Notes: a model not told the origin generated them from the sequence alone. DNA of 64,000 nucleotides from Plasmodium malariae (GCF_900090045.1 NC_041785.1:2271001-2335000); one strand, 5' to 3'. Counted from the stretch's first letter, positions 12,507 to 23,910 are shown. Numbers and translations are program-made.

Positions 12507-15315
12507 CTAGCAAAATAAAATAACAAAATAAACTAGCAAAATAAAATAATATAATAAACTAGCAAAATAAAATGACAAAATAACATAACAAAATAAAATA
12601 ACGAAGTTGCAAATGATGAAAAATAAATACAACCATCAATCATCAATATATAACGTTTTAAATGATAGCTAAGGATAAAATTCTATGTGAGTACCTTCAA
12701 GATGTTATTCCTTCTGTAATTAGTCATTTCATATCTGGTAAGAATCAGAGAATAATTAGCAATTAATTTCATCATTTATTTTCCGATTTGTTTTATTCCT
12801 ATTGCTGTTTATTCAAATATTACTTTTCCTGGCAAGTTCTATTTAGGATAAGGGTATACAAAATTAACCACAGCTGTAAAGGAGGAAAATGCAATGATCA
12901 AAGAAGTATATTGAAATGTACTTACAAATTTAAAATAAAAAGAGGTCATATTTGTATGGTACTGCATGTGTAGGCACCGTTTATTTTATTACACTTACTT
13001 GTTTTTCAGTAGCTGCTAAAGTATTATCTTCAGTTTTTACCCACCTACGTAGAGATATCAAGTTGTGTGTAATAATGAAATAGGGAATTTAATTTTTCAA
13101 AATATAATAAAAAAAAAAATGAATAGAACAAAACTGAATAAGATAGAATAATAAATAATTACTCATTCTTTTCAAATACGTAGTTTTCATGTCTCCATGG
13201 TCTTTTCTCAAGGAGTGGAACTAATATTAGTAAAATGTCTGAAGAGGAGAAAAAAAAAAAAAAAAAAAAAAAAGAAATATATATATATATACATATATAT
13301 CTTCTTTTTTTTTTTTTTTTTTCCAGTTAAGCAGTATGATACTACTTGTAAAATAATGTATATAAAGAATAATCCGAAAAGCATTTGTCTTTCTAACCAT
13401 AATCTACTATTTTATTAACAACAGTGTTATTTAAGAGATGAATCCTATCCGTTATATTCCTCAGATTATTTATAACGTTCATATAAATTTTTAATTTGTC
13501 AATATTACACGTTTTGTCGTTTTCTTCTTTTAGTATCTGTCATAAAAATAGGGAACATACCCTTATGTTCATGCATACGTACAAGTAAGAATACACGTAC
13601 AAATGTGAGTTGTGAAAAAAAAAAAAAAAAATAATAATTCTTCATTCCAGTTCTATTCATATATGCTTCTTAAATTTGGTTGAAAATTAATTCTGTAACG
13701 ATTATAATTTTTTTATGTTATAACTTCGCTTATGGATAGTTCGTTTATGGGTTTTACAAAATATTCCTCAGAATTGCTGTAAAGAAAAAAACATGCATAC
13801 ACATACACGTCGTACACTAACATACATCAAAAAAAAAAAGTAAAATCAAATGAAATCAAACTGAATAAAATAAAATGGAAAGAAATAGAACAGAACATGG
13901 AATAACAGGTTTCCCCTCCTCAAATTTACAAATGATCAACGTACTACTCCAATCTGCGTGTTTTTAAAATTTTACGTTTTGAGAAAAGACACTAAATTAG
14001 AATAGATATAGGCAAAGAAATTTATCATACAGGAGTCTATTTTTTCATAAATATAGTCAGAAAATAATATAAACTCAAAAATATTTAAGATAGTCAATTC
14101 GTGGTAAAGCTGGTCAGGCGAAAAGGTAAAAAAAAAAAAAAAAAAAAATTATATACAAACATGTATGTATATTTATATATATGTGAGAAGATGTATAATA
14201 TTCTTTTACTACATGATTGTAGCTTTCTTTATATTAAATTGAAAGTTTCATATATATTACATACTGTTTACGCCATATATATATATGCATATATGTATAT
14301 ATGCGCGTATGTGTATTTATATGTCTACGTGCACATACCGATATGTAACTGGAAATATGGCTATGCGTACTAACGTCATCATGTGTATATTTTACATTAC
14401 TCTTCTCATTTTGTAATTCTTCCTTTTCCTCGAATGATAAGCTCTCCTTATTGCTTTTACTTTTTTCGTTTGAATTCAGAAATCGTATAAAGTAGGTGGT
14501 AATTAATTCCCTTAGTAATGTTTCAAACTTGACGTGATACAGTAAAGAAAAGTAAAAAGCGATCATTTTGTGTAAATAGTGGGTGTGTGTTATATATAGA
14601 CATGTATTTAAGTATGTATGTGTGTGTGCGCGTGTTCACGTATTCATGTATGTATATATACACACTTAAGAACATGTTTTATTACCCTCATCACAAGCGC
14701 GTTCATTCTTTTATCTTCTATGCTATCAATTATGTCACTATTACTGTGTAAGTAGACGTTGATAAGAACTATATTCTTATGCAACTCAAACCATCTATGT
14801 AAAATTATATTTCAAAAAAGTATTTTTAAGAAGTTTTGAAGTGCATGTTTCTATTACCCATATTTTGTTATATATATATATATATATTTATTTATTTATT
14901 TATTTTACTTTTTTATGCTCTCACTATTTTGCGCTACGATCATTTTGTACTGTTAATTTATAGAGTCACTATTTTATGCTATTATTATTTTTTCTATTCT
15001 TTTTACTCAGTGGAAAATAGGCCTGACAGTTCTACACCCCTTAGATTGTTAACATAATTGAAAAATTCCATATCTTTTATGTCCATCTTAAAATATTTTA
15101 AACCATAAAATTTACTTGTTAAATTTATATACTTGTGTATATTCTTACACGTTAAATTTATCTTAAGGTATAAAAATATTATGCTAAAATTAAAATGAGT
15201 AAATAAATAATTATATATATATATATATATATGTATATACATGTAGGGAAAAAAATATATTAAATCTTTGCAGAAATTATTTGTAGAATTACATTAACAC
15301 TTCCACGTGTGACAT
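10917..15315 (-). CDS. ZMYND10: ZMYND10-like MYND zinc-finger protein (axonemal dynein assembly factor)
   Basis: Reconstructed from 17 exons (minus strand, 5' to 3'): 15315-15293, 15183-15007, 14794-14686, 14527-14375, 14109-13976, 13776-13725, 13536-13398, 13238-13163, 13044-12999, 12873-12824, 12734-12695, 12446-12375, 12275-12213, 11917-11761, 11637-11525, 11297-11241, 10964-10917. All phases agree and the total is 1509 nt (502 residues). The C-terminus is a complete MYND finger: LCNIC, CSQC, YYCSKECQ, DWFNHREVC. The middle resembles ZMYND10 as I recall it: LVPLLEKRPW, QLWLILYTLILN, LRKYMNESLHEQLPP, VVPEIFDEI. In animals ZMYND10 works with LRRC6 in cytoplasmic pre-assembly of dynein arms. 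In Plasmodium the only axoneme is in male gametes, so a microgamete role is inferred. The junctions at 13398 and 14527 are the weakest. Confidence 0.85.
10994..11140. repeat. 14-bp tandem repeat (TAATATATAATTTG)
   Basis: About ten copies of a 14-bp unit, ending in a degenerate tail near 11172, lie in the last intron (10965-11240) of the ZMYND10-like gene. Confidence 0.9.
12040..12180. repeat. TATTTATC/TATTTATT repeats
   Basis: An array of TTTATTTATCTA units fills the intron between ZMYND10-like exons 12275-12213 and 11917-11761. It opens long Phe/Ile/Tyr/Leu frames on the + strand with no other protein character. Confidence 0.88.
12470..12605. repeat. AAATAAAATAACAAAATAAACTAGC repeats
   Basis: Imperfect 20-25-bp A-rich repeats lie in the intron between ZMYND10-like exons 12734-12695 and 12446-12375. 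Confidence 0.75.
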
Positions 15316-15794
15316 ATACACATGTACTTGTTATTTTTGGAAGAAATTAAAAAATAAAAAACCAAAAAAAAAAACAAAACAGAAATGAAGATTAATCAAG
15401 GGGAATCATAAAAAGAGAAAGACGTAAAAAAGGCAAGACGGAAGCGAGAGCGACATGTGGAAAAATGGGTACTGGTGTTTCTTAAGCAAATAAAAATTTC
15501 ATTTTTAATATCCGATTAAAGACTTATGCACTGATCATACTCGCTTACATAACTATTTATTTTCTTACCTATTTTTTTTTATTATTATACAAACTATGAA
15601 TATTTCTGCTGAGCTACGTTAATTTTATGGTCGATTTCTCTGAAATTATAATGAATTAGAGATATGGTCACTTGAGCGTACGTTCAACAAAATATCTCAT
15701 CATGGAAACGCATTTTAAGAATATATATTCGGCATTTATTTTGTAAATTATTATTTACTATTTTTGTATTTTTTGTTTTCTATTTTTTCGTTTT

Positions 15795-15985
15795 TTATGT
15801 TCTATTTTTCTATATTTCCATTTTTTCTTTTTTATATTTCCATTTTTTCTTTTCTATATTTCCATTTTTTCTTTTCTATATTTCCATTTTTTATTTTTTA
15901 TATTTCCATTTTTTATTTTTTATATTTCCATTTTTTATTTTTTATATTTCCATTTTTTATTTTCTATTTTTCTATTTTTTATTTT
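15795..15985. repeat. 21-bp tandem repeat (TATTTCCATTTTTTATTTTT)
   Basis: Eight to nine imperfect copies of a pyrimidine-rich unit of about 21 bp. The + strand frame reads as Phe-Ser-Ile-Phe repeats, without start context or flanking coding sequence. Confidence 0.85.
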
Positions 15986-17714
15986 TTTAATATTTTAAAA
16001 ATGTGTTATGGTGTGTAATCATGCTGGGAGCGACAAATTACGTAACTTATTTTTTACTAGAATATTTTTCCCTTTTTTGCATGTTATAATTGCTTTACAA
16101 AAAGAGGCGGGGCTCTATATTCACTTAAAAGTAGGAATGTAGTTTTGAAACACTGTTATATATTTTAAAAATTTTCATAGTTTTTTCATTTGTTTCATTT
16201 GTTTCGCTTGTTAGTTTATAAGATTCCTTATTTTTGGTACATATTTTTTTATATGTCTTTTTTAGGTAACCAAATGTATGAACGAGTCAGGTAAAAAAAT
16301 TTACAAGAAAAATGTGGAACAAAAATTTACATCAAGTGTGTGAATCAAAAATGTGTATGAAAAGGAAATAAATGAAAAAAACGGAACAACCATTAATGTA
16401 TATAAATAATTATCTATAGTAAAAAATGTGAAAGCCAAATTTTGTGTAGTTAAAATATATTTGGGAAATCATAAATACTCCATTTCACGAAAAATTTGTT
16501 GAAAAAGTATTACTAGTACATATAATATAAAAAAAAAAAAAAAAAAAAAAAGGGGTGTCTAATTAAGGTGAAAATAAAGCGAGCACAAATTGTTTCTTAC
16601 GTATTCTTATTTGAATGAAAATGCGTAAATTTTCGTGTATACATAAATGCGTATATATAAATTAAGTAATATATACATTCACCTACGTAGGCAAAAACGC
16701 AACATGTATATATTTAATTTGGTTATTTGCGCTTGTTACTTTTGACCATATTTTTTAGTGCCCTTTATTCTGGGTTAACATTTTCTGGGAAGCGTCTTTT
16801 TTAAAAAATAAAAAAAAAGTAGTAACAGATAAAAATTGAGATAGACACAGAACGGACAACATTATAGAAGTATGCAAATGACAAAGCATTACTAGAGTTT
16901 TTCTTTAATAGTGTATGTTTTAAAAAAGGCTGATATCAAAAAAGGTAATGAAAAATATGAATTATATGCTTTATTATAGAACACATATACATGTATGTTT
17001 GTTTGTATACCGCATATTCATTCGTAAATTAATTTGTAAATTAACACGTAAATTAACTCGTAATTTAATTCGTTTATTTATTCATTTTATATGATTTTTT
17101 TTTTTTTTCGTTTTTGGCGATTAATTTTAAATATTCAAACACTCAAATTTTAACAATGATATACTATAAATACAACAGAGCACAAAAATTTTAAATACAT
17201 CTTTTTTTTTTAAATTCAAATGGGTTATCCTTAAATAAGTACACGTAAACAGACGCATATATGTGTATGTAAACATTTGTATACACACGTATGTATACGC
17301 ACACATTTGTATACATATGTATAAATGTATATAATATATATATATATATGTATATATATGTATATATGTATTAAATTGTGCAAAGGTTAAAACAAAATGA
17401 ATGCTGTTTTTATATGCAACGCGTATATGTATAGCATTTTGAATAGATACACATTCCCACTTAAAGAATAACCTAATATATGTACATACGTATGCACATT
17501 CATGTACTATGGAACGACTACCTACGCCCCTAGCGTCATATGAGTCTCACCATAAAGGCTAATAAATTATGATCTTGCAAAATGCACATTTACAAAATTG
17601 GGAAAACATATAAAGCTGCACTTCTTTGAATGAATTATGAACATTGTTAATACTACAATTTTACTTTTTTCGTTGGGCTTAAATTTATGGTGCATTGTGC
17701 AAAGTTCCCACGTG

Positions 17715-17985
17715 GGGGGATGAAACCATGTACATGAGAATACATGTTCGTACATGAGAATATATATTTGTGCATGATAATATATATTAGTACATGCGAA
17801 TACGTATTCGTGCATAAGAATACATATTCGTACATGAAAATAAATATTAGTACATGCGAATACATATTCGAGCATGAGAATATACATTAGTACATGCGAA
17901 TACATATTCGAGCATGAGAATATACATTAGTACATGCGAATACAGATTCGTGCATGAGAATACATGTTCGAACATGCAATCATAT
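17715..17985. repeat. 20/40-bp tandem repeat (TACATGCGAATACATATTCG...)
   Basis: A 20-bp unit alternates between two forms (TACATGCGAATACATATTCG and AGCATGAGAATATACATTAG), giving a 40-bp higher-order repeat of about 6-7 copies. Units contain short inverted motifs (CGAATA...TATTCG). Located about 150-400 bp past the eIF5B stop, probably transcribed in its 3' UTR or intergenic. Confidence 0.85.
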
Positions 17986-18132
17986 GCTTGTACAAATGCA
18001 TAAATAAGCGAAAATTTATGTGCAGAAGTAAACCCACACTCATGTATGCAAATTCAGGTACCTCCGAATGGATGCTCCGCGAACTGAAGTATATCCACTC
18101 ATGTAGCTACCTCATTCCCCTGTAATGAGGTG

Positions 18133-21042
18133 TTACAAAATATTAAAAATTTTTTTCAGCTGCACCACAAGCTTCCAGTCCTCCATGGTTAGTTCACTTC
18201 TAAAGTACTCTTTTAAAACATCAATGCTTTCTCTAGTAATTTTGCTAAAAATTTTTTGGCTAGCATCAAAATGTCTACCATATGTGACATGTGGTTCACC
18301 GTATATTTTGATACAAACTTCTTCTCCTTTTTTTGCTTTATCACAACTCTTCTTATTTGATTCTATACTAACAACATTACCAATTTTTAGATTTTTTTCT
18401 GGAATAAAAAGAGGAGTACCAATTTTTAAAATGCCACACTCAATTTTGACACCCATAATTATAGGATCCTTTTTATTAAAAACACAATCACTAACAACAG
18501 ATAGTTCACATGGGAAAATAGCATCAGTAAGTTTACTTTGTTTTTTTTCTTCTTCAATTTTTTTCAAATAGTTTGTAAATGCATCAAATAGATGATAAAT
18601 AATATCCTTTTGCATAATTTCAACACCTAATAATTGTGCTTCTTTTTCTGCTTCTGGATCAATTTTAACATCAAATGCTAATATAACTGAGTATTCGGGT
18701 CTACCTTTTTCTCTCATGATACTAGCTTTTTTTACATCTTTTTTTTGTACTGTTCCTAGATTTACTGAGAACACAGGTATTTTTGAATCATTTAGAAAAA
18801 TAAGTAACGCTTCTAAAGAACCTAATGTACTAGCCATAACATATAGACCTACACCAGTTTTATCTACATGATTAAATACATCCGACATATCATTCATTGC
18901 TTTTTTTTTATATTCTTCTATTTCTTCTGTATTATTTGCAGTAAATAAAGTAGTACCACATAATACTTCTTCTAACCCATTTGCTGATATCTTTACACCT
19001 ATACAAGCTTTTATAGATTTATGATGAATGTATTCATTTTTTATTCTTAATTCTTTTAATGGTTGTGGGGTTAGAAGTGCTCTTATAACAGTAACTATAG
19101 GTCCATTAATACCACATAATACTATTGTATCTGATTCACGTAATATACCATTTGTTAATATTACATCTATGGTAGTCCCTAAACCTTCTATATTTTTTAC
19201 TTCTAAAACAGTACATTCTAATTTATCATGATATTCTATATTTTTTAACATAAATGTTTGTGTTAATTTAACTAGGATCATAATTAAATCTGCAATTCCT
19301 TCTCCTGTAATAGCACTAGTAGGAACAATAGAAACATATTTACGTGGATTTGCATTTTGCCAATATAGTTCACAATTCAAACCTTGCTCAGATAATTCGT
19401 TTAGTATATTTCTTAGTCTTTCATGAAATTCATCTTGAGTATCTTGCTTTTGTTTTTTAAATGTTGTATTAAAAGGAGACCAATCATTCTTATTCCACAT
19501 ATATAATCTATCAATTTTATTTAATGCAATAACAAAAGGACAATTTCGTTGTTTTAAAATTTGAATTGATTCCTTTGTTTGTTGTTCTAAACCATGCATT
19601 AGGTCTATAACCAATATAGCTATATCACATAATGATGATCCTCTCTTTCTTAAATTGTAAAATGATTCATGTCCAGGTGTATCAATAATCATAATTCCTT
19701 TAGACAAACATTTAATATTTGAATCTATTTTTTTTATTTCTTTATCTAAAACCTCTTTTGGAAAAAAGGTTGCTCCTATTTGTTGTGTTATACCTCCTGC
19801 TTCATTGTCCTGCACATTTGTGTGTCTCAACTTATCTAATAATTTTGTTTTACCTGTATCTACATGTCCTAATATACACACTATTGCTGACCTATACATG
19901 TTATCTTCGTTATTACTATCATCCTCGTTCTCAACCTTCTTTCTCCTCTTTTTGTTCAGGAGGTCCTTCTTTTCGTTCGCCCCTTTTTTGACAGTCTTGT
20001 CCTTCGCACCGTCCCTTACATCATCCTTTACACCATTCTTTGCACTTTCTTTAGTTTCATGTTTTCCTCTCTCCTTTTTATTCTCTTCGTCCATATTCAG
20101 GAAGTCCTCCCAGTCATCCAGAACGACTTCCTCTTCTTTTTCTTCTTTTTTTGTATCGTCTTTTTCATCTTCTTTGTTGTTACTGTTCGAAAGGAGCTGT
20201 TTATTTTTCTCCTCTACATTATTGCTACTGTTTGTCAGTTGTTTGCTTTTTTTTTTCTTCAAAAGCAATTTTGCTTTATTAAGATCTAGATTAACAATTT
20301 CTGCCTTCGCTTTAGCTTTGGACTCTTCTTTTTCCTTTGGTTCTACTAACAAACCTGATTCTTTTAACGTTTTTAAATATAATTCTTTTTTTTTTTTTTC
20401 TTCTTTCGCTTTTGCACTCAATAATTTCCCTTCTTTTTTTAACTGCATTTTTTTTTCTAATTTGGCTTGTCGTTTCCTCTCTTTCTCTTCCTCTTCTTTT
20501 TTAATTCGTTCTTCTTCTTCTTCTTGTTTTTTCCTTTCTTCTTCTTTTTTTTTTTCTTCATACTCTTTTACTAATCTCAGCCTTTCTGCAGCAGCTTTTG
20601 CCATTTCAGATATACCTGTTGACTTTTTTTCTTTTTCTTTATCTTTTTTTTTTTTTTTTTTATTTTTCTTTTCACTATCCTCATTTTGGTTAGTCATAAT
20701 TTCGTTCTTATTTTTTACTCCCTCAGCTTCTAAATTGTCTTCATCATCTTCCCCTTTTACCTCTTCATCTTTTGGGCCTTTTCCCTCTTCCCCTTCCAAT
20801 CCTTTTTCATCCTTTTCCTTATTTTTCATTTGTTCCTTTTTTTGCTTTAATTTTTCTTTCTTTTTTTTCGATTTGGACATTTTTGTCTGTTCGTTTTCCT
20901 CTTTTTCATTTTCTTTTTCTTTTTCCTTCCCTTCATCATCCTTCTTATCGTTTACTTCATCTTCTCGTTTTTCATCTATTCCTAGTTCAGCCAGTATTGC
21001 ATCCAAATCGTCCTTTTTTTTCCCTTTTTTATTTTTACTCAT
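18133..21042 (-). CDS. Eukaryotic translation initiation factor 5B (eIF5B/IF-2 family GTPase)
   Basis: Ribosome-dependent GTPase that joins the large subunit at initiation; cytosolic. Single exon, 969 residues from MSKNKKGKKKDDLDA (21042). An ATG eight codons upstream (21066) is less likely because eIF5B proteins start with a similar Lys-rich then acidic segment. Residues 1 to about 380 are a charged Lys/Glu-rich low-complexity arm. The G domain follows: GHVDTGKTKLLD (P-loop, about residue 391), GGITQQIGATFFP (switch I), DTPGHESF (about 453), ALNKID (about 507). The C-terminus ends EDWKLVVQLKKIFNIL, matching the eukaryotic eIF5B tail rather than bacterial or organellar IF2. There is no organelle leader, so I read it as the cytosolic factor even though such genes are often labelled IF-2. 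Confidence 0.95.
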   Translation of the reverse strand: MSKNKKGKKKDDLDAILAELGIDEKREDEVNDKKDDEGKEKEKENEKEENEQTKMSKSKKKKEKLKQKKEQMKNKEKDEKGLEGEEGKGPKDEEVKGEDDEDNLEAEGVKNKNEIMTNQNEDSEKKNKKKKKKDKEKEKKSTGISEMAKAAAERLRLVKEYEEKKKEEERKKQEEEEERIKKEEEEKERKRQAKLEKKMQLKKEGKLLSAKAKEEKKKKELYLKTLKESGLLVEPKEKEESKAKAKAEIVNLDLNKAKLLLKKKKSKQLTNSSNNVEEKNKQLLSNSNNKEDEKDDTKKEEKEEEVVLDDWEDFLNMDEENKKERGKHETKESAKNGVKDDVRDGAKDKTVKKGANEKKDLLNKKRRKKVENEDDSNNEDNMYRSAIVCILGHVDTGKTKLLDKLRHTNVQDNEAGGITQQIGATFFPKEVLDKEIKKIDSNIKCLSKGIMIIDTPGHESFYNLRKRGSSLCDIAILVIDLMHGLEQQTKESIQILKQRNCPFVIALNKIDRLYMWNKNDWSPFNTTFKKQKQDTQDEFHERLRNILNELSEQGLNCELYWQNANPRKYVSIVPTSAITGEGIADLIMILVKLTQTFMLKNIEYHDKLECTVLEVKNIEGLGTTIDVILTNGILRESDTIVLCGINGPIVTVIRALLTPQPLKELRIKNEYIHHKSIKACIGVKISANGLEEVLCGTTLFTANNTEEIEEYKKKAMNDMSDVFNHVDKTGVGLYVMASTLGSLEALLIFLNDSKIPVFSVNLGTVQKKDVKKASIMREKGRPEYSVILAFDVKIDPEAEKEAQLLGVEIMQKDIIYHLFDAFTNYLKKIEEEKKQSKLTDAIFPCELSVVSDCVFNKKDPIIMGVKIECGILKIGTPLFIPEKNLKIGNVVSIESNKKSCDKAKKGEEVCIKIYGEPHVTYGRHFDASQKIFSKITRESIDVLKEYFRSELTMEDWKLVVQLKKIFNIL

Positions 21043-21494
21043 TTCTCGGATATATGTTTCAAGCAAATTTTAGTTTATCTCTTTTTGGTCAATGCTAACT
21101 TGGTATTTCCCTTCCTCGCCTACGGAAGCAGGTACAAACGAATATGAAAATGCACACCCATACCACAGGTATGTATATGTGTATATATACATGCAAGCAT
21201 ACATGTGCACAGACATATACACCTCCCGAATGCACCACGTACAGAGCGTAATGTGCACCCTGCATGGAATGAATATAGAAACACTCAATATATGTAATAT
21301 TTACCTACTTGTATTTTTGATTTTTTTTTTTTTTTTTTAACTCTCTTTACAGGTCTTTCGAGCTGTCTCAAAGTTCTAATTAGTTGTGTATATTCTTTTA
21401 TGCTCTGTTTTACTTTTTGTTTTTATTTTTTGTCCGTCATTCGCATTTATTATTTTAATCTATTTTGTTCAAAATGGTTCGGTTAAAAGGCGAG

Positions 21495-21534
<40 letters not shown>

Positions 21535-21957
21535 ACCTGAACAGTACATTCATATTTAAATATAAACTTTGAATTTTTTGAATTTCTCTTTAATCGTGTA
21601 TTAATCATCACGTTAGATGTCCTTGATATGTGGTGCAAGTATATAAATGCTTAGGCTATCTTATGCGCTTGTATAATCTTACATAACGCTCGCATATACT
21701 TGCATAAACTTCTTTATATTTAAGTATACTTTCAAATAAATTAATGGAACGTTTTACATTCATATAAGATATGTTCTCTATTAAAACAATTTCGCCTTTT
21801 TGAGGGGATTTCAGTGATATAGTATTGCATTATTAACATCTATATATTGTATTGTGCTTTTTGTTGTGTTGTACTTGGGTACCGAAGAATTTACAGTAGT
21901 TACATAAATATATATATATTCATTTATATATTAATATGTATATACTTTTATACTTAA

Positions 21958-21988
<31 letters not shown>

Positions 21989-22376
21989 GCGTGTATTTCA
22001 AAAATTGTATGTTTTTCTAAGTCCTTAAACTAAATTTTTTACCTATTTTTCTTTTCATGTTATAAATGTTTTTCTTCTTTTTTTTCACTATAAATTTATC
22101 TTTTTTTTTTTTTTCATATTTAAGCATTTATACAATTACAGATGTATGCATATATATGAACACACGTACATATATATATATATATATATGTACGTATATA
22201 CGTATGTATATACGAACAGTCACTACTACGTATTTGCTCGTTCGCTCATTTGTTTGCTTGTTTATTCAATCATCTGTTTATTTATCTATAATTTTGATTT
22301 TTTTTCTTGAGTATGGTGGTAGCAATCATAATTAAATGTGCAAATAATGTATTTAATTTTTTTTTTTTTATTTTAG
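21043..22376. promoter_or_regulatory. Divergent intergenic region upstream of eIF5B and the Tctex-like candidate
   Basis: It holds the eIF5B 5' region and, on the + strand, the unresolved N-terminal exon(s) of the candidate light-chain gene. Notable features are an A29-31 tract (21500-21531), a T17 tract near 21321 and a (TA)n near 22168-22188. A short ATG frame at 21475 (MVRLKGES then poly-Lys) is a possible first exon but I could not join it. Confidence 0.45.
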
Positions 22377-22467
22377 GTTATCCAGCTTTTAAGGAAAATT
22401 GTATATCAAAAATAGTAAAAGAGTTTGTTAAAAATCGTTATAAAAAAATAAAAAGAAAAACAATTTC

Positions 22468-22500
<33 letters not shown>

Positions 22501-22571
22501 GCAAAAGATGCACTGTTAAGGAGTAAAGTGTTCTTCAAAGTTTACGTATGTATATGCATGTACGACAATGG

Positions 22572-22612
<41 letters not shown>

Positions 22613-22874
22613 TAGTTATGTATGCATAAGTACGTATGCGTAGTTATGTATATTTATATACGTACATTTAAATATGTATACATTAACAAGTATAAATTCC
22701 AAAGATATATATATAGCATACATTGTTAATGCTGTTGAAAAATCAGAAAAATGGCCTAACAACTGTTCGTTTAATTTTTTGAAAAATGAGCAAATAATTA
22801 ATGTGTATACAGCAAAAAGGAGTGAAATAATTTTCTTTAATGATACAATTTATGTGCCTGTCATTCATTTATAG
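22377..22874 (+). CDS. Candidate Tctex-type dynein light chain, C-terminal exons
   Basis: Two 3' exons are well supported: 22502-22549 (acceptor after a long T tract) and about 22728-22874 (stop TAG), joined in phase as KVFFKVYVS|YIVNAVEKSEKW. The product then runs to CSFNFLKN and ends IIFFNDTIYVPVIHL. This matches the last beta-strand region of Tctex1/DYNLT proteins (FKYxVxxxI...CFWD...NDSLFCVV pattern, from memory) in spacing and length. An upstream exon from 22377 (YPAFKENCISKIVKEFVKN) may supply the preceding helix, with a donor near 22436. The start exon is not resolved. Tctex light chains bind dynein intermediate chains; the role here (cytoplasmic or axonemal) is unknown. The similarity is short and divergent. 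Confidence 0.5.
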
Positions 22875-23034
22875 ATGTGCTGCATGTGCATACATAATAT
22901 ATATATAATATATGTATATATACTTAAATCAAATTAAAAATTCAGATTATTTTACATTTTTTCTTTTTTACAAGTATTTCCCAACAAAAGAATACCTTTC
23001 GCAAGCTTCTTATTTTTTCAATTATTTCAAATGT

Positions 23035-23230
23035 TAATAATTTTTTAAGTCTTTCTAATATTTCTGATATCTCTAATATTTCTAACATTTCTAATATTTC
23101 TAATATTTTTGATATCTCTAATATTTCTAACATTTCTAATATTTCTAATATTTTTGATATCTCTAATATTTCTAACATTTCTAACATTTCTAATATTTCT
23201 AATATCTCTAATATTTCTAATATTTCTACT
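23035..23230. repeat. TCTAATATTTCTAACATT repeats
   Basis: Nine-base CTAATATTT/CTAACATTT/TTGATATCT units repeat about 20 times with a longer period near 54 bp. The minus strand reads as Leu-Glu-Ile/Met repeats (EMLEILEISKILEI). It could code for an amphipathic helix, but has no flanking exon I can attach. Confidence 0.85.
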
Positions 23231-23439
23231 TTTTCATATTTTTAATTTTTAGTTCATAGCCAAAACGTGTTCCGTTTCTTGCATATGCATACTTTCTTTT
23301 TTTTTTTTTAAATATAACTATAAAACATTCTAATGGGAAAAAAGAAATAGCGTCAATTAGGACAGGATTTTGGCTTAAATGAACATCAATTCGGAGCTCT
23401 TATCCTATGTGTTTAAATATGTGTATAAATTTAAACACG

Positions 23440-23785
23440 TACATAGAAACATACATAGATACATACACAGATACATACACAGATACATACACAGAAACAT
23501 ACACAGATACATACACAGATACATACACAGATACATACACAGATACATACACAGATACATACACAGTTACATACACAGTTAAATACACAGATACATACAT
23601 AGATACATACACAGATACATACATAGATATATACATAGATATATACACAAATACATACACAGATACATACACAGATACATACACAGATACATACATAGAT
23701 ATATACACAAATACATGCACAAACACATGCACAGATACATACATAGATACATACACAAATACATGCACACATACATGCACATATG
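23440..23785. repeat. 12-bp tandem repeat (ACATACACAGAT)
   Basis: About 28 copies of a 12-bp unit with ACATACATAGAT and ACATGCACAAAC variants. It is open in several frames on both strands (YTDTYTDT, VSVYVSVY), as expected for a multiple-of-3 repeat without stops. Treated as non-coding. Confidence 0.9.
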
Positions 23786-23910
23786 TATCTCTAAGCAAGT
23801 GTAATTATTTGGTAAATGCAAAGCACACCCACTGCATAAGTATGAAATAGGTTTCTCCTTGCTTTTAGGGAACAAATGAGAGTAGAAAAAAAAAAAAAAA
23901 AAAATCAGGT

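Larger units (their letters stand above)
15316..18132. other. Long tandem-oriented intergenic region upstream of the ZMYND10-like gene
   Basis: 2.8 kb between the ZMYND10-like start and the eIF5B stop, both on the minus strand. It should hold the ZMYND10-like promoter and the eIF5B 3' UTR. It contains a 21-bp T-rich array (15795-15985), an A23 tract near 16530, a (TA)n tract near 17330 and a 40-bp array (17715-17985). I found no family-recognisable exon on either strand. Confidence 0.5.
22875..23910. other. Convergent intergenic region with two tandem arrays
   Basis: Lies between the Tctex-like candidate (+) and a small minus-strand gene. It contains the CTAATATTT array and the ACATACACAGAT array described separately, an A20 tract at 23886-23904, and no recognisable gene. 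Confidence 0.5.

Noticed and set aside
12788..12973. + strand 61-codon frame (MFYSYCCLFKYYFSWQ...)
   Set aside because: It lies antisense to the ZMYND10-like exon 12873-12824, which fits in phase with the rest of that gene.
17567..17905. 112-codon minus-strand frame over the 40-bp repeat
   Set aside because: Mostly repeat-encoded (ACTNIYFHVR-type) with no independent domain; probably eIF5B 3' UTR or spacer.
19850..19870. Possibility that the eIF5B gene is an organellar IF2
   Set aside because: There is no targeting leader, and the N-terminal charged arm and C-terminal DWKLVVQLKKIFNIL tail match eukaryotic eIF5B.
19805..21073. 422-codon Ser/Phe-rich open frame on the + strand
   Set aside because: It is the antisense shadow of the Lys/Glu-rich arm of eIF5B; AAG/GAA codons read backwards give TTC/CTT without stops. 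No family or splice support.
23400..23875. Long Tyr/Thr/Val repeat frames on both strands
   Set aside because: Artefacts of the 12-bp ACATACACAGAT repeat, open in several frames at once.
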